Assembly: GCA_934527315.1 (NCBI GenBank)
Contig: CAKTAK010000001.1
Location: 1 to 64,000 of the forward strand
Source of the DNA: HGM13010 sp934527315
GTDB lineage: Bacteria > Bacillota > Clostridia > Oscillospirales > Oscillospiraceae
Length of the DNA: 64,000 bases
Reading direction: 5' to 3'
Shown: piece by piece, positions 48,649-57,783 of the stretch
Layout: each line of letters begins with the position of its first letter
Numbering within the stretch: the first letter of the stretch is position 1
Notes under the pieces: model-generated
Database searches by the model: none
What the model saw: only the letters and a program-made list of their open reading frames with translations
What the model was told of the DNA's origin: nothing
Program-made: the position numbers and the translations under genes

Positions 48649-49374
48649 TTATTCCTCGCCGGAGAGATTTTCCGTTGCGAACAGATTGATTACATTGTGC
48701 ATGGTTTCTTCGGTGTAATCCGCTGCAATGGCTGCTGCATTCCAGTATGCGTAATTGCCTTCAAACCAGCTTTGCAGATCATTCAGGTCCTCCGCATAAC
48801 GGAATTCCAGATGATAGGTCGTCTCCATCGTATCCGGAGAGAATGCAAAATAGGTAAATTGGCCGGCATCTGCATCATCGGTCTTGTAGAAAATGAATCC
48901 GTTTTCGTTGTCCACATCGTCCATCAATGTGTAGTCATGGGAAAACACTTCATTACCGTCGGCATCCAGACCGGTGATTGTGTCACCATCCATAACAAAC
49001 TGATCCACCCCGCCAAGGAAATAGCAATCAAATCGCATGGAATCCGGATTTTCCGTGTACGCAGTGGTTGCCTCGTCACCGTAAATTTCCGCCATGCACA
49101 TATTCAGCAGCATATCTGTCGCTGAATCGGCACTGTCTTCACCCACCAACGGGGCGGTGGCCTGGTGCCAAACTTCCCGGTACTCCTTTTTGGACATTTC
49201 AGGGAACAGCTCTATATAGGTTCCGCTGATGTCGGACAGATAATCATCTTCCGTAGTAATCTGCTCCGGGGTGGGAGTCGTGTCCGCTGTTTGCTCCGGT
49301 TGGGTCTGTCCGCAACCGGCAAAGGCTATCAGGCATGCCGCACTCAATGTAAAGACTGTCAGTTTCTGTTTCAT
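48649..49374 (-). CDS. Lipoprotein, possibly ZinT/YodA-like metal-binding
   Basis: A 241-residue lipoprotein: signal peptide with lipobox LIAFAGC (Cys21), a Thr/Pro/Glu-rich linker, then a domain with SDISGTYIELFPEMSKKEYR and a C-terminal FAFSPDTMETTYHLEFRY, then FEGNYAYWNAAAIAADYTEE. Pattern and length of the domain recall the zinc-scavenging ZinT/YodA fold, a moderate impression only. ATG 49374 has AGGAGG 8 bases upstream. A 16-bp palindrome shared with the neighbouring araC gene lies just upstream. Confidence 0.65.
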   Translation of the reverse strand: MKQKLTVFTLSAACLIAFAGCGQTQPEQTADTTPTPEQITTEDDYLSDISGTYIELFPEMSKKEYREVWHQATAPLVGEDSADSATDMLLNMCMAEIYGDEATTAYTENPDSMRFDCYFLGGVDQFVMDGDTITGLDADGNEVFSHDYTLMDDVDNENGFIFYKTDDADAGQFTYFAFSPDTMETTYHLEFRYAEDLNDLQSWFEGNYAYWNAAAIAADYTEETMHNVINLFATENLSGEE

Positions 49375-49392
49375 GATGTCTCCTCCTAATGT

Positions 49393-49422
49393 GTTAGTTA
49401 TTTCTAACTTTTGGAGAGTATA
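49393..49422 (-). promoter_or_regulatory. Promoter -10 and palindromic operator of lipoprotein gene
   Basis: Reverse strand TATACT (49422-49417) with TGC extended -10, followed by the palindrome GTTAG-N6-CTAAC (49408-49393), placed over the start of the transcript as a repressor site would be. Confidence 0.6.
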
Positions 49423-49461
49423 GCACACCTTCGCTCCGGATACTATCCCGTTTTCGTTCGA

Positions 49462-50412
49462 CTATTCCGTTTTAATACTCATTTTACGCCGGTAATTCGA
49501 TGGAGTAGTCCCATAGCGTTTCTTAAAGGTTTCCGTAAATTTACTTGCATTGTCATAGCCTGCATTCTGCGCAATCACTGTGATGCTTTTCCCACTCTGC
49601 ACCAATTCTACCGCTGCCTGTTCCAACCGATATTCCTTTAGATAGCGGTAGATAGGGACACCGTAAACCTGCTTGAACAGCTTTTGCAGATGGGAAACAG
49701 AAATATGATGCTCCTCCGCCAAACGGGCAAGAGAACTGTAATTTTCCCGGTCTGTCACCAGATGATCCCGTAGATGCTGCACCAATTCGATCTGACCGGC
49801 ATTGCAATACCCATCCGGCGTGTCCTCCCGCGGGATGCACCGGAGGAGTATTAAAAGTTCCAAAACTTTCAAGCGGAGATACTGCAAGTCAGAATACGGC
49901 GCATTTTCATACAGTTCCCGGAAAACATGCTCGCACCTTGGGCCGGACGGACCGGCATAGTACCATTTATTTCCCAAGATATTTTCCTTCAATCCACGGA
50001 AATCCACCGGAAATGCCGGGGCATTCCGGGAGAGCCAGGTCTGCGCCGATTTCGGCTCGATTTCCAGACAGATTCCTTCATAGTACCCCAACGGGAACCG
50101 GGATTCGGACTCCGTTCCGTGAACTCCGTCATAGCAGCTGATTGCCATATCTCCCGGTTTCAAGAGCACACGGTCCCGTTGGGTAAAATCGCTTTCAAAT
50201 CGACCGGCAGCACAGAAATTGATCTCCAGAACGTCCGGCTGACCGCGATGTTCCATATAGGCATGCATTTCCAGATGCATACGCAAAATGGAAACCCCAT
50301 CAAACAGAATTTCATGAAAAATCACACCGCTGCCATCCGCCCGGTCAAAGCCAAACGGCAATTCTGTGAGCTGTTCGATCTCTCCATCATGGCGGGTGAA
50401 AAATTCGATCAT
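49462..50412 (-). CDS. AraC-family transcriptional regulator
   Basis: A 316-residue regulator. The N-terminal 210 residues form a sensor domain (LEINFCAAGRFESDF, then KPGDMAISCYDG) of the PchR/YSIRK-less type often linked to metals or siderophores. The C-terminal AraC domain has two HTHs: LARLAEEHHISVSHLQKLFK and ITVIAQNAGYDNASKFTETF. GGAGGG precedes ATG 50412. It has a consensus promoter with a palindrome like that of the adjacent lipoprotein gene. The inducer is unknown. Confidence 0.92.
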   Translation of the reverse strand: MIEFFTRHDGEIEQLTELPFGFDRADGSGVIFHEILFDGVSILRMHLEMHAYMEHRGQPDVLEINFCAAGRFESDFTQRDRVLLKPGDMAISCYDGVHGTESESRFPLGYYEGICLEIEPKSAQTWLSRNAPAFPVDFRGLKENILGNKWYYAGPSGPRCEHVFRELYENAPYSDLQYLRLKVLELLILLRCIPREDTPDGYCNAGQIELVQHLRDHLVTDRENYSSLARLAEEHHISVSHLQKLFKQVYGVPIYRYLKEYRLEQAAVELVQSGKSITVIAQNAGYDNASKFTETFKKRYGTTPSNYRRKMSIKTE

Positions 50413-50430
50413 GTGAACACCCTCCTGTTG

Positions 50431-50480
50431 TTAGTCTTTCCTAATGCAGATATTATAGAAAGCATCGGCCTCCTTGTCAA
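50431..50480 (-). promoter_or_regulatory. Promoter and operator of araC-type gene
   Basis: Reverse strand TTGACA (50480-50475), 17-base spacer, TATAAT (50457-50452), then TTAG-N6-CTAA palindrome at 50444-50431. Geometry equals the palindrome at 49393-49408. Confidence 0.75.
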
Positions 50481-50534
50481 GCAAGTGCCTGTCTGGAATC
50501 CGGTCAAGATTCCGAATCGGTGGCAATCGGAGAT

Positions 50535-50567
50535 AAAAATAAGGAGCTGCCTCAAATTTGAGACAGC
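50535..50567 (-). terminator. Terminator after SLH gene
   Basis: Stem GCTGTCTCAAA/TTTGAGGCAGC on the reverse strand with T-rich tail (TTATTTTT). Confidence 0.8.
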
Positions 50568-50602
50568 CCTTTTTGGTTGATTGCAATGTGGGTTGTTCTG
50601 CA

Positions 50603-52936
50603 TCAGCCACGGACAGGAATGAGATCCCGATAGCGGAGATACATGGTCTGTCCGGTGTAGGGGTTGATGCCGGGGAGATAGGCAGAGTATACGCAGTCGT
50701 CCACGGTGGCGCTGGGGTCGGTGGCCAGCAGATTGCTCACTCCGGTCAGCTTGCCCGTGACCCAAACCAGATCGCCCGGGTGGAGGGAGGCATTTGTGCT
50801 GTCAAAGGAGGTATACTCTCCTTCGCGGCGTTCATGCTCCCCTGTGCTGTTGTTATAATCATAGATGTTGGTGACCGGTGCAGCCTGATACCAACCGATC
50901 TGATGGGCATAAACGCTGTTCTCTGCCACGAGGAGCGCCTGCTCGATGGTGCATTTATCCGCGGGACTGAGGGTGGTGGAAGAGGTGCCGTTAATCAGAC
51001 CCAGCGCGTTCATAAAGGCCATGGAGTCCTTGGCCCAGCTTGCGATTTGCCAGCTGTCCTTGTATTTGGAGAGCTGAGAAGTATAGCTGGTGTATCTGTA
51101 ATCGGAGTTCTTCTCCACGTAGCGCAGTGCGTTGCGCAGGAACACGGCCATCTGCTGACGGTTCAGAGTGTCATTGGGGGAGAACGTGGTGGGGGAGGTA
51201 CCGGCTGTGATACCGGCTGCGTAGGCCTTCAGAACGTAGGCATTTGTGGTGTCCGTAAAGGTGTTGGCAGCGGCGGGGGTGATGCTCTTGCCGGTGAGGG
51301 TTTCCGCCAGACGCACGGCCACGGAGCAGAACTGCAGCCGGGAGATGGGTTTGGTGTAATCATTGCCCAGCAGACCGGAATCCAGCAGATTGTCATTCAG
51401 GGCAAGGTTCACGCCGCTTTGCGCCCAGGTACTGGTTTTGGCGGTGGACCGCTGCGCCAGCGTGAAGGTGCCGGGATACAGCTCGGTGCTGTTCAGCGCC
51501 TGGGATTCTTCCCATTTCAGACTTGCGTTCATTTCTTCCTGATACTGCGCGAGGGTCAGGCCCGTACCGGAGGCATAAAGGTCCCGCGCGGTCAGATGCT
51601 GCTGAAGATAGCGATAGGAGTGACCGCAGTATTCGCAGCTGAGCCAGTAGACGTGCTCACCGGCGGCGTTCACGCCGATGTAGGCTTCCGCCGTGGGATA
51701 CTCGCCGTTATCCGAGTGGGCCAGCTTCTCTGTCTTGAGCTCGATCTCCTTATCCGAGTTATGGGGAGCGACGTGGTTCGCATTGTACTCGCACTTGCCG
51801 CAGATGGCGCAGGAATAGTAATACCGCCGGGCGTACTGACATGCCTGCGCGTAGGTGTAGACGCGGTCGGCTGTCCGGATTTGCAGCGTGTACTGATGCG
51901 CGGTGCACCAGTTGTCCTTTGCGGCGGCGTCGCCCGCCTTCTGGGCGGCGTAAACGTCATGGCCGGAGTAGGTCTTGATGGTGTAGGGGATCAGATAAGG
52001 GCGCGTGTCCATTTTCTCCTTGAGTGCGGGCACGGCGGATTCGGGGATATACACCACGGTTTCGGCGGTATAGAAGGGCATGTCGCTCTGCCGCTCCCAC
52101 CGGTATACGCCGGCGATGGGCAGATATAGGTAGTCGTCCATCGCCCCGATGAACTGATAGACATCTACCTTGTCGCTGAGCCAGAGCTCCTTCAAATAGT
52201 CGGCGTAGCAGATGAAAAAGCACGTTCCATCCGTTATTTTCTCGTTGGTGTCCAGAATGAGGGTGCGGATGTTGTCGGTGTTCTCCAGAACGTGGTTGGG
52301 ATCGGTCATGACGGACACACCGGCGGCAAAGTTTTCATACTGCTTGGCGTTGGCCTCGGCTTGGGTGCGGGGGGTCACAGTGGCCCGCTTGGCCTGTTGG
52401 AGCAGCTCTGTTTTCCGCGTCAGCTCGGCATTGAGCTCTTTCTTTTCCTCTTCGGTATAGCGCTCGCCGGGAATGGTCAGACTGACCTGCAGGGTGGGAT
52501 AATACTGGGCGCTGGTGCGGATGGTGGCGGCAACACCGTTGACGGTGGCGGAGAAGGTATCGGGACCCACCACGTTTTCGCCGCTTACCGTTTTGTAGTT
52601 GGCGCAGTAGCCCTTGGAGGGGTCGAAGGCCAGTTTGATATTCACAAGGTAGGTCGTACCGGCGCGGAAGTAAAATCCGTCGTCGGTCTCCACATCATCG
52701 CCCTCCCATTCGGTGTACCAGACGGTGGCACCGTTGGCCAGCAGGTCGATATTGCCGCTCTTCATGGATTTCACGGTGACCGCGGTTTCCATTTCGTTGG
52801 GGTCGCCTGCCTTGGGCAGGTCGATGACCAGATCAACATTCTTGAGCCTTGTGGGGCCGGCGGCCAAAGCCGTTGCCGGCAGCAGGGTAAAGACCATTGC
52901 AAGGCAAAGCAATGCGCTGAACAATCGTTTTTTCAT
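50603..52936 (-). CDS. Secreted S-layer homology (SLH) domain protein
   Basis: A 777-residue surface protein: signal peptide ending near ATALA-A (residue 25), a long unrecognised N-terminal region of about 500 residues, and SLH repeats at about 525-690 (LNDNLLDSGLLGN, FTDTTNAYVLKAYAAGITAG, YKDSWQIASWAKDSMAFMNA with TLSPADKCTIEQAL). Two Cys pairs with His (CAICGKCEYNANH, CEYCGHSYRYLQQH) resemble zinc knuckles, unusual outside the cell. SLH anchors to pyruvylated wall polymer. Codon use appears richer in CGC and GAG than neighbours, a possible sign of transfer. Confidence 0.85.
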   Translation of the reverse strand: MKKRLFSALLCLAMVFTLLPATALAAGPTRLKNVDLVIDLPKAGDPNEMETAVTVKSMKSGNIDLLANGATVWYTEWEGDDVETDDGFYFRAGTTYLVNIKLAFDPSKGYCANYKTVSGENVVGPDTFSATVNGVAATIRTSAQYYPTLQVSLTIPGERYTEEEKKELNAELTRKTELLQQAKRATVTPRTQAEANAKQYENFAAGVSVMTDPNHVLENTDNIRTLILDTNEKITDGTCFFICYADYLKELWLSDKVDVYQFIGAMDDYLYLPIAGVYRWERQSDMPFYTAETVVYIPESAVPALKEKMDTRPYLIPYTIKTYSGHDVYAAQKAGDAAAKDNWCTAHQYTLQIRTADRVYTYAQACQYARRYYYSCAICGKCEYNANHVAPHNSDKEIELKTEKLAHSDNGEYPTAEAYIGVNAAGEHVYWLSCEYCGHSYRYLQQHLTARDLYASGTGLTLAQYQEEMNASLKWEESQALNSTELYPGTFTLAQRSTAKTSTWAQSGVNLALNDNLLDSGLLGNDYTKPISRLQFCSVAVRLAETLTGKSITPAAANTFTDTTNAYVLKAYAAGITAGTSPTTFSPNDTLNRQQMAVFLRNALRYVEKNSDYRYTSYTSQLSKYKDSWQIASWAKDSMAFMNALGLINGTSSTTLSPADKCTIEQALLVAENSVYAHQIGWYQAAPVTNIYDYNNSTGEHERREGEYTSFDSTNASLHPGDLVWVTGKLTGVSNLLATDPSATVDDCVYSAYLPGINPYTGQTMYLRYRDLIPVRG

Positions 52937-53054
52937 GGGCTCTCCTCCTAATCAAAATAGGTGTTTTGAACAAATTTGATAGAAACAGCATAGCATAGTT
53001 TTGACGGTATATGGAGAAACGGCGCGAAACGCGCGTTTTTTGTTCCGAAATGTG

Positions 53055-53100
53055 CAGAAAAAACGGCGGGCAGACACTTCTAAAAGCGTGTCTGTCCGCC
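53055..53100 (-). terminator. Terminator after isochorismatase gene
   Basis: Stem GGCGGACAGACAC/GTGTCTGCCCGCC on the reverse strand with T-run (AAAAAAA at 53057-53063 of the plus strand). Confidence 0.85.
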
Positions 53101-53128
53101 GCTGCGATTGTGTGATTAAATTGTGCCC

Positions 53129-53662
53129 TTATTCCCGGTTGGTTACGGTGATTTGCAGGCCTTCCATAATGTCCAGCGCCTTTTCATTCATGGCCGGGTC
53201 GGCGCAGGCGGTGCAGCTGGCATCCACAATGATTTCAGCCTCCGGCAGGGCGGTTTTCAGCAGCACGGCATTGGTCAGCACGCAGATATTGCTCACCAGA
53301 CCCACCAGCTCCACCTGCTCAAACTGCTCTTCTTCCGCAATTTCCATCAGCTCCATGGAACCGAATGTGGGCTTTTCGATGACCAAATCCCGGTCTCCGC
53401 AGGCGGAGGCGGTGAGACCGAATACGTCCCAACCCTCGGTATCTCTGATGCAGTGGGCAATGGGCAGCTTGCGGCCCTCTTGGGTTTTCAGATAGTTTTT
53501 CTTGTGGGTGTCTTGGGTGTAAATCACCGAGGCATCTTTTTCTTTATGATACTGCGCCACCTTTTTTGCGATGCGGGCGTCAAGGTCCTCCGCGCCGGGA
53601 AATCCCAGAGTGCCGTTGACGAAATCGTTCTGATAATCAACAACAACCAGTAATTTTTTCAT
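53129..53662 (-). CDS. Isochorismatase-family cysteine hydrolase (nicotinamidase-like)
   Basis: A 177-residue hydrolase. Catalytic triad candidates are Asp9 or 10 in VVVDYQNDFVNG, Lys in VIEKPTFGSM, and Cys near 127 in LVGLVSNICVLTNA. Length and motifs fit nicotinamidase, which opens the NAD salvage route, but the metal-binding DxHxxxH is not fully conserved (TQDTHKKNY), so another amide substrate is possible. Three bases separate it from the PAP2 gene. Confidence 0.88.
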   Translation of the reverse strand: MKKLLVVVDYQNDFVNGTLGFPGAEDLDARIAKKVAQYHKEKDASVIYTQDTHKKNYLKTQEGRKLPIAHCIRDTEGWDVFGLTASACGDRDLVIEKPTFGSMELMEIAEEEQFEQVELVGLVSNICVLTNAVLLKTALPEAEIIVDASCTACADPAMNEKALDIMEGLQITVTNRE

Positions 53663-53665
53663 GGA

Positions 53666-54598
53666 TTAGTCCTCCTTGGAACGCAGGGGTTTTCTCTGGG
53701 AAAACCACCGGAATGTCATAGGCCAAACGATGCCGGCAAAGAGAATGACGATGCCGTAGCGAATGCCGCCGGCGATGGGGCTGCCGTGGAACAGTGCATT
53801 CAGCGGTGCTTTCAGACCGGATTTCAGAATCAGCGTGATGATCAGACCGGCAGCGACCTTGACCACTTGCGCCCACAAAGGCGCGGCGGTGGTCCAATGG
53901 AGCTTGTTGTGGTCCATATAGAACACCAACAGCAGACCAAAGGAGCAGAAAAGAATCATCCAACCGTTTTTCACGCCCTCGGCATAGTTTGCCGGGTCAA
54001 TATCGGCGGGGAAAGGATAGAAATACACAAAGCAGAGATAGGCTGCGGAAATGCAGATGCAGAATGCATACAGTGCGTAGATGCGGCGGGGGTTCTCCTC
54101 CATTTTGGCAAACAGAGGATACAGCAGGAACACCAGCAGCAGACCCAGTACAAAGGAAACACCTACGTCATACGGGGTATGCACACCCAGATACATACGG
54201 GAAAAGGCGGTCAGGCAAATCAGCACGGACAGCACAATCCGCAGGACGCGGTTTTTATAATACCGGGCGGGTGCGCCCATGACGGTAAAGGCATTCTGGG
54301 TATGACCGCTGGGGAAAGAATATCCGGTTGCGGCAGCGCGGGCGGATTCCACAATGGTGAAATTCGGGTCCTTTACCCAAGGACGGGGAATCCGGAACCA
54401 GAGTTTCAGAAACTGGTTGCAGATGATGCCCACAAAGCCCACGGTGAGCATATAGTATCCGCATTTTTTATCCATGCACCAGAGCATAATGATTGCGACC
54501 ACCAGAAACACCAGTTCGCCGCCCAGCTCCGTAAATGCTTGCATCAGCACGTTCAGCACCGGATTTCGGATACCTTCCAGAACATACAAAAAACTCAA
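53666..54598 (-). CDS. PAP2-family membrane phosphatase
   Basis: A 310-residue membrane protein with about eight helices and all three PAP2 motifs: KLWFRIPRPW, SFPSGHTQNAF and SRMYLGVHTPYD. It dephosphorylates a lipid phosphate such as undecaprenyl diphosphate or phosphatidate at the outer face. The extra C-terminal helices are typical of a Clostridia subgroup. It leads the operon with the isochorismatase gene. Confidence 0.93.
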   Translation of the reverse strand: MSFLYVLEGIRNPVLNVLMQAFTELGGELVFLVVAIIMLWCMDKKCGYYMLTVGFVGIICNQFLKLWFRIPRPWVKDPNFTIVESARAAATGYSFPSGHTQNAFTVMGAPARYYKNRVLRIVLSVLICLTAFSRMYLGVHTPYDVGVSFVLGLLLVFLLYPLFAKMEENPRRIYALYAFCICISAAYLCFVYFYPFPADIDPANYAEGVKNGWMILFCSFGLLLVFYMDHNKLHWTTAAPLWAQVVKVAAGLIITLILKSGLKAPLNALFHGSPIAGGIRYGIVILFAGIVWPMTFRWFSQRKPLRSKED

Positions 54599-54634
54599 AA
54601 AATCGCCTCACAAATTTCAAATTGGGATTATCTT

Positions 54635-54663
54635 ATCATATCTATGGAAAAAAGACCAGTAAA
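54635..54663 (-). promoter_or_regulatory. Promoter of PAP2-isochorismatase operon
   Basis: Reverse strand TTTACT (54663-54658), 17-base spacer, TATGAT (54640-54635). Confidence 0.6.
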
Positions 54664-54691
54664 ATTGCAGTAAATGAAACGACAAGCCCGG

Positions 54692-56086
54692 TTACGGCGT
54701 ATGATTTTCCACCGGCGTAGGCGGGTGCAGCCACCGACCCTTCCATGCGTACAGTACCATCAGCACCGCGCCCAACAGCCAGGAAACGGGATAGAGGACG
54801 AAAATGCCGTCAATTTCCGGAATATAGGGCAGCACAAACCACAGCCAGGCGATGCGGAATGCACACAGGGAAATCAGCAGAATCATCATCGGGGGAATGC
54901 TCTTGCCGGTGCCCCGGACGGTGCCTGCCAAGCCGTGGAGAATGGCCAGCAGCCAGTAGAACGGGCAGAAGTATTTGATGGCGCTTTGTCCGTAAGCAAT
55001 GACCTCCGGATTGGGGTCAAACAGCCGCATCACCGGCTCGGAGAAGTACAGCAGCAGAGCGCCGACCAAAAGGGTATACACAATGCCCATGGCAAGGGTG
55101 ACCCACATGCCTTTTTTCACTCGGTCCAGCTTGCCCGCACCGTAGTTTTGCCCCACAAAGGTGGTGGCGGACATACTGAAACTCATCACCGGCATGATGT
55201 TGAATCCGTCTACTTTCATATAAGCGCCGAATCCTGCCATGGCGGTGGGACCGAAGTGGTTGACGCTGGCTTGCACCAGAATATTGGACAGAGAAATGAC
55301 CATGTTCTGAATTCCCGCGGGCAGACCGATGCGAATGATGCGCAGCGCCATGGATTTCCGCAGACGGATATCTTTCAGACAAATCCGATAGTCTGCGGGC
55401 ACTTTTGTCAGAAAGTACAATGCCAACACGCAGGAAACGAACTGGCTCAGATCCGTGGCAATGGCGGCGCCGGCAACGCCGATGCGCAGCCCGGCAATGA
55501 GAATCAGGTCCAGTACGATATTTGTCACAGCGGCGGCCCCCAAGTAAATCAAAGGGCGGCGGGAGTTGCCCGCGGCATTGAGGATTCCGGCAGCCATGTT
55601 GTAAACAACACTGAAAATCAAGCCGCCGGAGTAAATCTTCAGATAGGTCACAGCCTCGTCCAGAACCTCGTCCGGCGTGTCCATCCAAATCAGCAAAGTC
55701 CGGGTGAACAGAATTCCGCCGATGCTCAGCAGAATACCCAGAATGACGGCAATGGCCAGCGCGGTGTGAACCGCGTCATGAATTTCGTCCGCCTCCCGGG
55801 CGCCCAGATACTGGGAAACCACCACACCGGCGCCCACAGAGGCGCCTTGACTGAATGCAATCAGCAGGTAAATCAGAGAGGTACTGGAGCCGACGGCAGC
55901 CAGCGCATTGCTGCCCACCCAGTTTCCCACAATGATGGAGTCCACCGTGTTGTACATTTGCTGGAGCAGATTGCCCAGAATCAGCGGAATAGCGAACAGC
56001 AGCAGGTTTTTGAAAATGCTGCCCTCGGTCATCAAAACGGTATGCTTGGTTTCCGCCACGGCAGCGGAAGTATTCTTTGAACCCAT
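54692..56086 (-). CDS. MATE-family efflux transporter
   Basis: A 464-residue protein with 12 TM helices of the MATE (NorM/DinF) family: LLLFAIPLILGNLLQQMYNT, DSIIVGNWVGSNALAAVG, and the second half repeat FGAYMKVDGFNIMPVMSFSM. It exports drugs or metabolites by Na+ or H+ antiport. ATG 56086 follows GGGGGA. Monocistronic; no terminator was recognised in the 93-bp gap downstream. Confidence 0.93.
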   Translation of the reverse strand: MGSKNTSAAVAETKHTVLMTEGSIFKNLLLFAIPLILGNLLQQMYNTVDSIIVGNWVGSNALAAVGSSTSLIYLLIAFSQGASVGAGVVVSQYLGAREADEIHDAVHTALAIAVILGILLSIGGILFTRTLLIWMDTPDEVLDEAVTYLKIYSGGLIFSVVYNMAAGILNAAGNSRRPLIYLGAAAVTNIVLDLILIAGLRIGVAGAAIATDLSQFVSCVLALYFLTKVPADYRICLKDIRLRKSMALRIIRIGLPAGIQNMVISLSNILVQASVNHFGPTAMAGFGAYMKVDGFNIMPVMSFSMSATTFVGQNYGAGKLDRVKKGMWVTLAMGIVYTLLVGALLLYFSEPVMRLFDPNPEVIAYGQSAIKYFCPFYWLLAILHGLAGTVRGTGKSIPPMMILLISLCAFRIAWLWFVLPYIPEIDGIFVLYPVSWLLGAVLMVLYAWKGRWLHPPTPVENHTP

Positions 56087-56252
56087 AGAATCCCCCAAAA
56101 CATTCTCTTTTTGTTATTTTATCGTATGAAACGCCCTTATTCTAACATATCCCCCACGGCGGGCCTATCCCCAATATCCACAAATTTCCTCGGGAAAAAG
56201 GGATTGTCCTTGGCGGACCGGGGAAAAGCGCGCATGGGAAACAGATGCAACA

Positions 56253-56284
56253 AATCCTCCGCATGGCAAAACATACGGAGGATT
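56253..56284 (-). terminator. Stem-loop downstream of acidic protein gene
   Basis: Stem AATCCTCCG/CGGAGGATT with a 14-base loop, followed on the reverse strand by TTTGTTG. Probable end of the M16-lgt operon. The rest of 56087-56302 shows nothing else. Confidence 0.6.
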
Positions 56285-56302
56285 GTATGAAAATTATAGG
56301 AC

Positions 56303-56881
56303 TTATTCCTTGGGTTCCTCATCGGTGGATTCTTTGGGCTCTTCAGCGGGAGTTTCCTCGGTGGGAGTTTCCTCGGCGGGAGTTTCCTCGTCAGCAGGCT
56401 CTTCCACGATGCTCACTTCGATTTCGGACTCTTCATCGGCAGTGGGCGCTTCCTCACCGTCTGCATCGGTTTCTGCGCGATGCACCACGGACTCGAAGTC
56501 GGCGTCTTCTGCGTCATTCATCACGTTTTCAAATTCCACTTCGATGTCATCGAAATCACCGCCCATGGCCTCTTTCAGCTCGGCGATTTCATCGTCAATG
56601 GCCTCAATGTTGCCCTTGGCGATTTCCACATCTGCGCACAACTCAGCGAACATACCGTCTGCGTCGTCCTTGTGCAGGTCATAGTACAGCTTGCCCAGCT
56701 GGCTGTAAGCGGTTTCCATTGCGGACTCCTCTTTTTTCTTCTCCAGAAACAGCTTTGCAATCTGGTGGCCGGATTTTGCGGTATCCGCAGCGGTGTCGGC
56801 CAAATCCAGAACCTTTTCCGCCATGAAGTTAAAGGTACCCAGCAGCGTTTCTTTCAGATCGTTGAAATTATTTTTTGCCAT
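56303..56881 (-). CDS. Acidic protein with helical N-terminus and Glu/Thr/Pro repeats
   Basis: A 192-residue protein I cannot assign. Residues 1-105 are helical (NNFNDLKETLLGTFNFMAEK, then VLDLADTAADTAKSGHQ, then AIDDEIAELKEAM) with coiled-coil character; residues 140-192 are acidic repeats of PAEETPTEE type. It has no signal peptide or TM segment. It follows lgt after 32 bases with GGAGGG, so it belongs to that operon. Confidence 0.7.
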   Translation of the reverse strand: MAKNNFNDLKETLLGTFNFMAEKVLDLADTAADTAKSGHQIAKLFLEKKKEESAMETAYSQLGKLYYDLHKDDADGMFAELCADVEIAKGNIEAIDDEIAELKEAMGGDFDDIEVEFENVMNDAEDADFESVVHRAETDADGEEAPTADEESEIEVSIVEEPADEETPAEETPTEETPAEEPKESTDEEPKE

Positions 56882-56913
56882 GTTGATTTCCCTCCTGATT
56901 TTTGTATCGGTGG

Positions 56914-57771
56914 TTAATGTTCTTCTATGGAATCATCCGGGGTTGCCTCCGGTTGAATACGATTGCGGTAAAGGGTATGGGGGTTCCGAGAAAGCAGTAC
57001 AATCAGTACGGCAGCCACAACGGCGGAAACGATGGCCAGCAGTTGGGAGACCCGAATATCGGTGGAACCGATATACAGACTATCCGTGCGCAGACCCTCA
57101 ATCATGCCCCGGCCGATGCCGTACCACAGTACGTACAGCAGAAAGACCTGACCGTCGAACTTCTGCTTGCCTTTTTTGCTCCAGAAATGGAGCATCAGCA
57201 GGCCGGCAAAGTTCCAGAGACTTTCATACAGAAACGTGGGGTGGACGTAAATCGTTCCGGAGGCGGTGGTCAGACCCATGCGCAGGAATGCGGTGGTTTC
57301 GCTGCCGAAGGCCTCCCGGTTGAAGAAGTTGCCCCAACGTCCGCACAGCTGACCGATGAGCAAGCCGAAACAGCCCACGTCCAGAAATGCGGGAATGGAG
57401 ATTTTCTTGACCTTGCAAACGGCTGCTGCCGTGAGCACACCGGCGATGATGCCGCCGTAAATGGCCAGACCGCCGTTCCAGATTTGAATGAACCGCTCCG
57501 GGTGCCCGGCGAATTCACCGTAATTGAAAATAATGTAATAGGCCCGGGCACCGATGATGCCCAAGGGCAGCGCCCAGATAATCACATCATAGACGTTATC
57601 GTCTTTCAGACCGAAATCCGGAGCCCGATGGGCACAGTACAGCACTGCAAGCAAAAAGCCGAAAGCAATGACCATACCGTAAAGGTGAATGTTCAGCCCA
57701 AACAGATGAAAGCTGGACGGTGGGTTCAACGTAATGCCCAGAGAGGGGAAACTGATGACTGCATCTGTCAT
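56914..57771 (-). CDS. lgt: Prolipoprotein diacylglyceryl transferase
   Basis: A 285-residue membrane enzyme with seven TM helices. The Lgt signature GLLIGQLCGRWGNFFNREAFG (with active-site Arg) is near 145, and HPTFLYESLWNF and GIGRGMIEGLRTDSLY follow. It adds diacylglycerol to lipobox cysteines, including that of the lipoprotein at 48649. ATG 57771 is 12 bases after the M16 stop. Confidence 0.97.
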   Translation of the reverse strand: MTDAVISFPSLGITLNPPSSFHLFGLNIHLYGMVIAFGFLLAVLYCAHRAPDFGLKDDNVYDVIIWALPLGIIGARAYYIIFNYGEFAGHPERFIQIWNGGLAIYGGIIAGVLTAAAVCKVKKISIPAFLDVGCFGLLIGQLCGRWGNFFNREAFGSETTAFLRMGLTTASGTIYVHPTFLYESLWNFAGLLMLHFWSKKGKQKFDGQVFLLYVLWYGIGRGMIEGLRTDSLYIGSTDIRVSQLLAIVSAVVAAVLIVLLSRNPHTLYRNRIQPEATPDDSIEEH

Positions 57772-57783
57772 GGGGCGGCCTCC

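Noticed and set aside
51982..52000. Second partial copy of the MITE end (GATAAGGGC) in the SLH gene
   Set aside because: Only nine bases match, inside a coding region; chance similarity.
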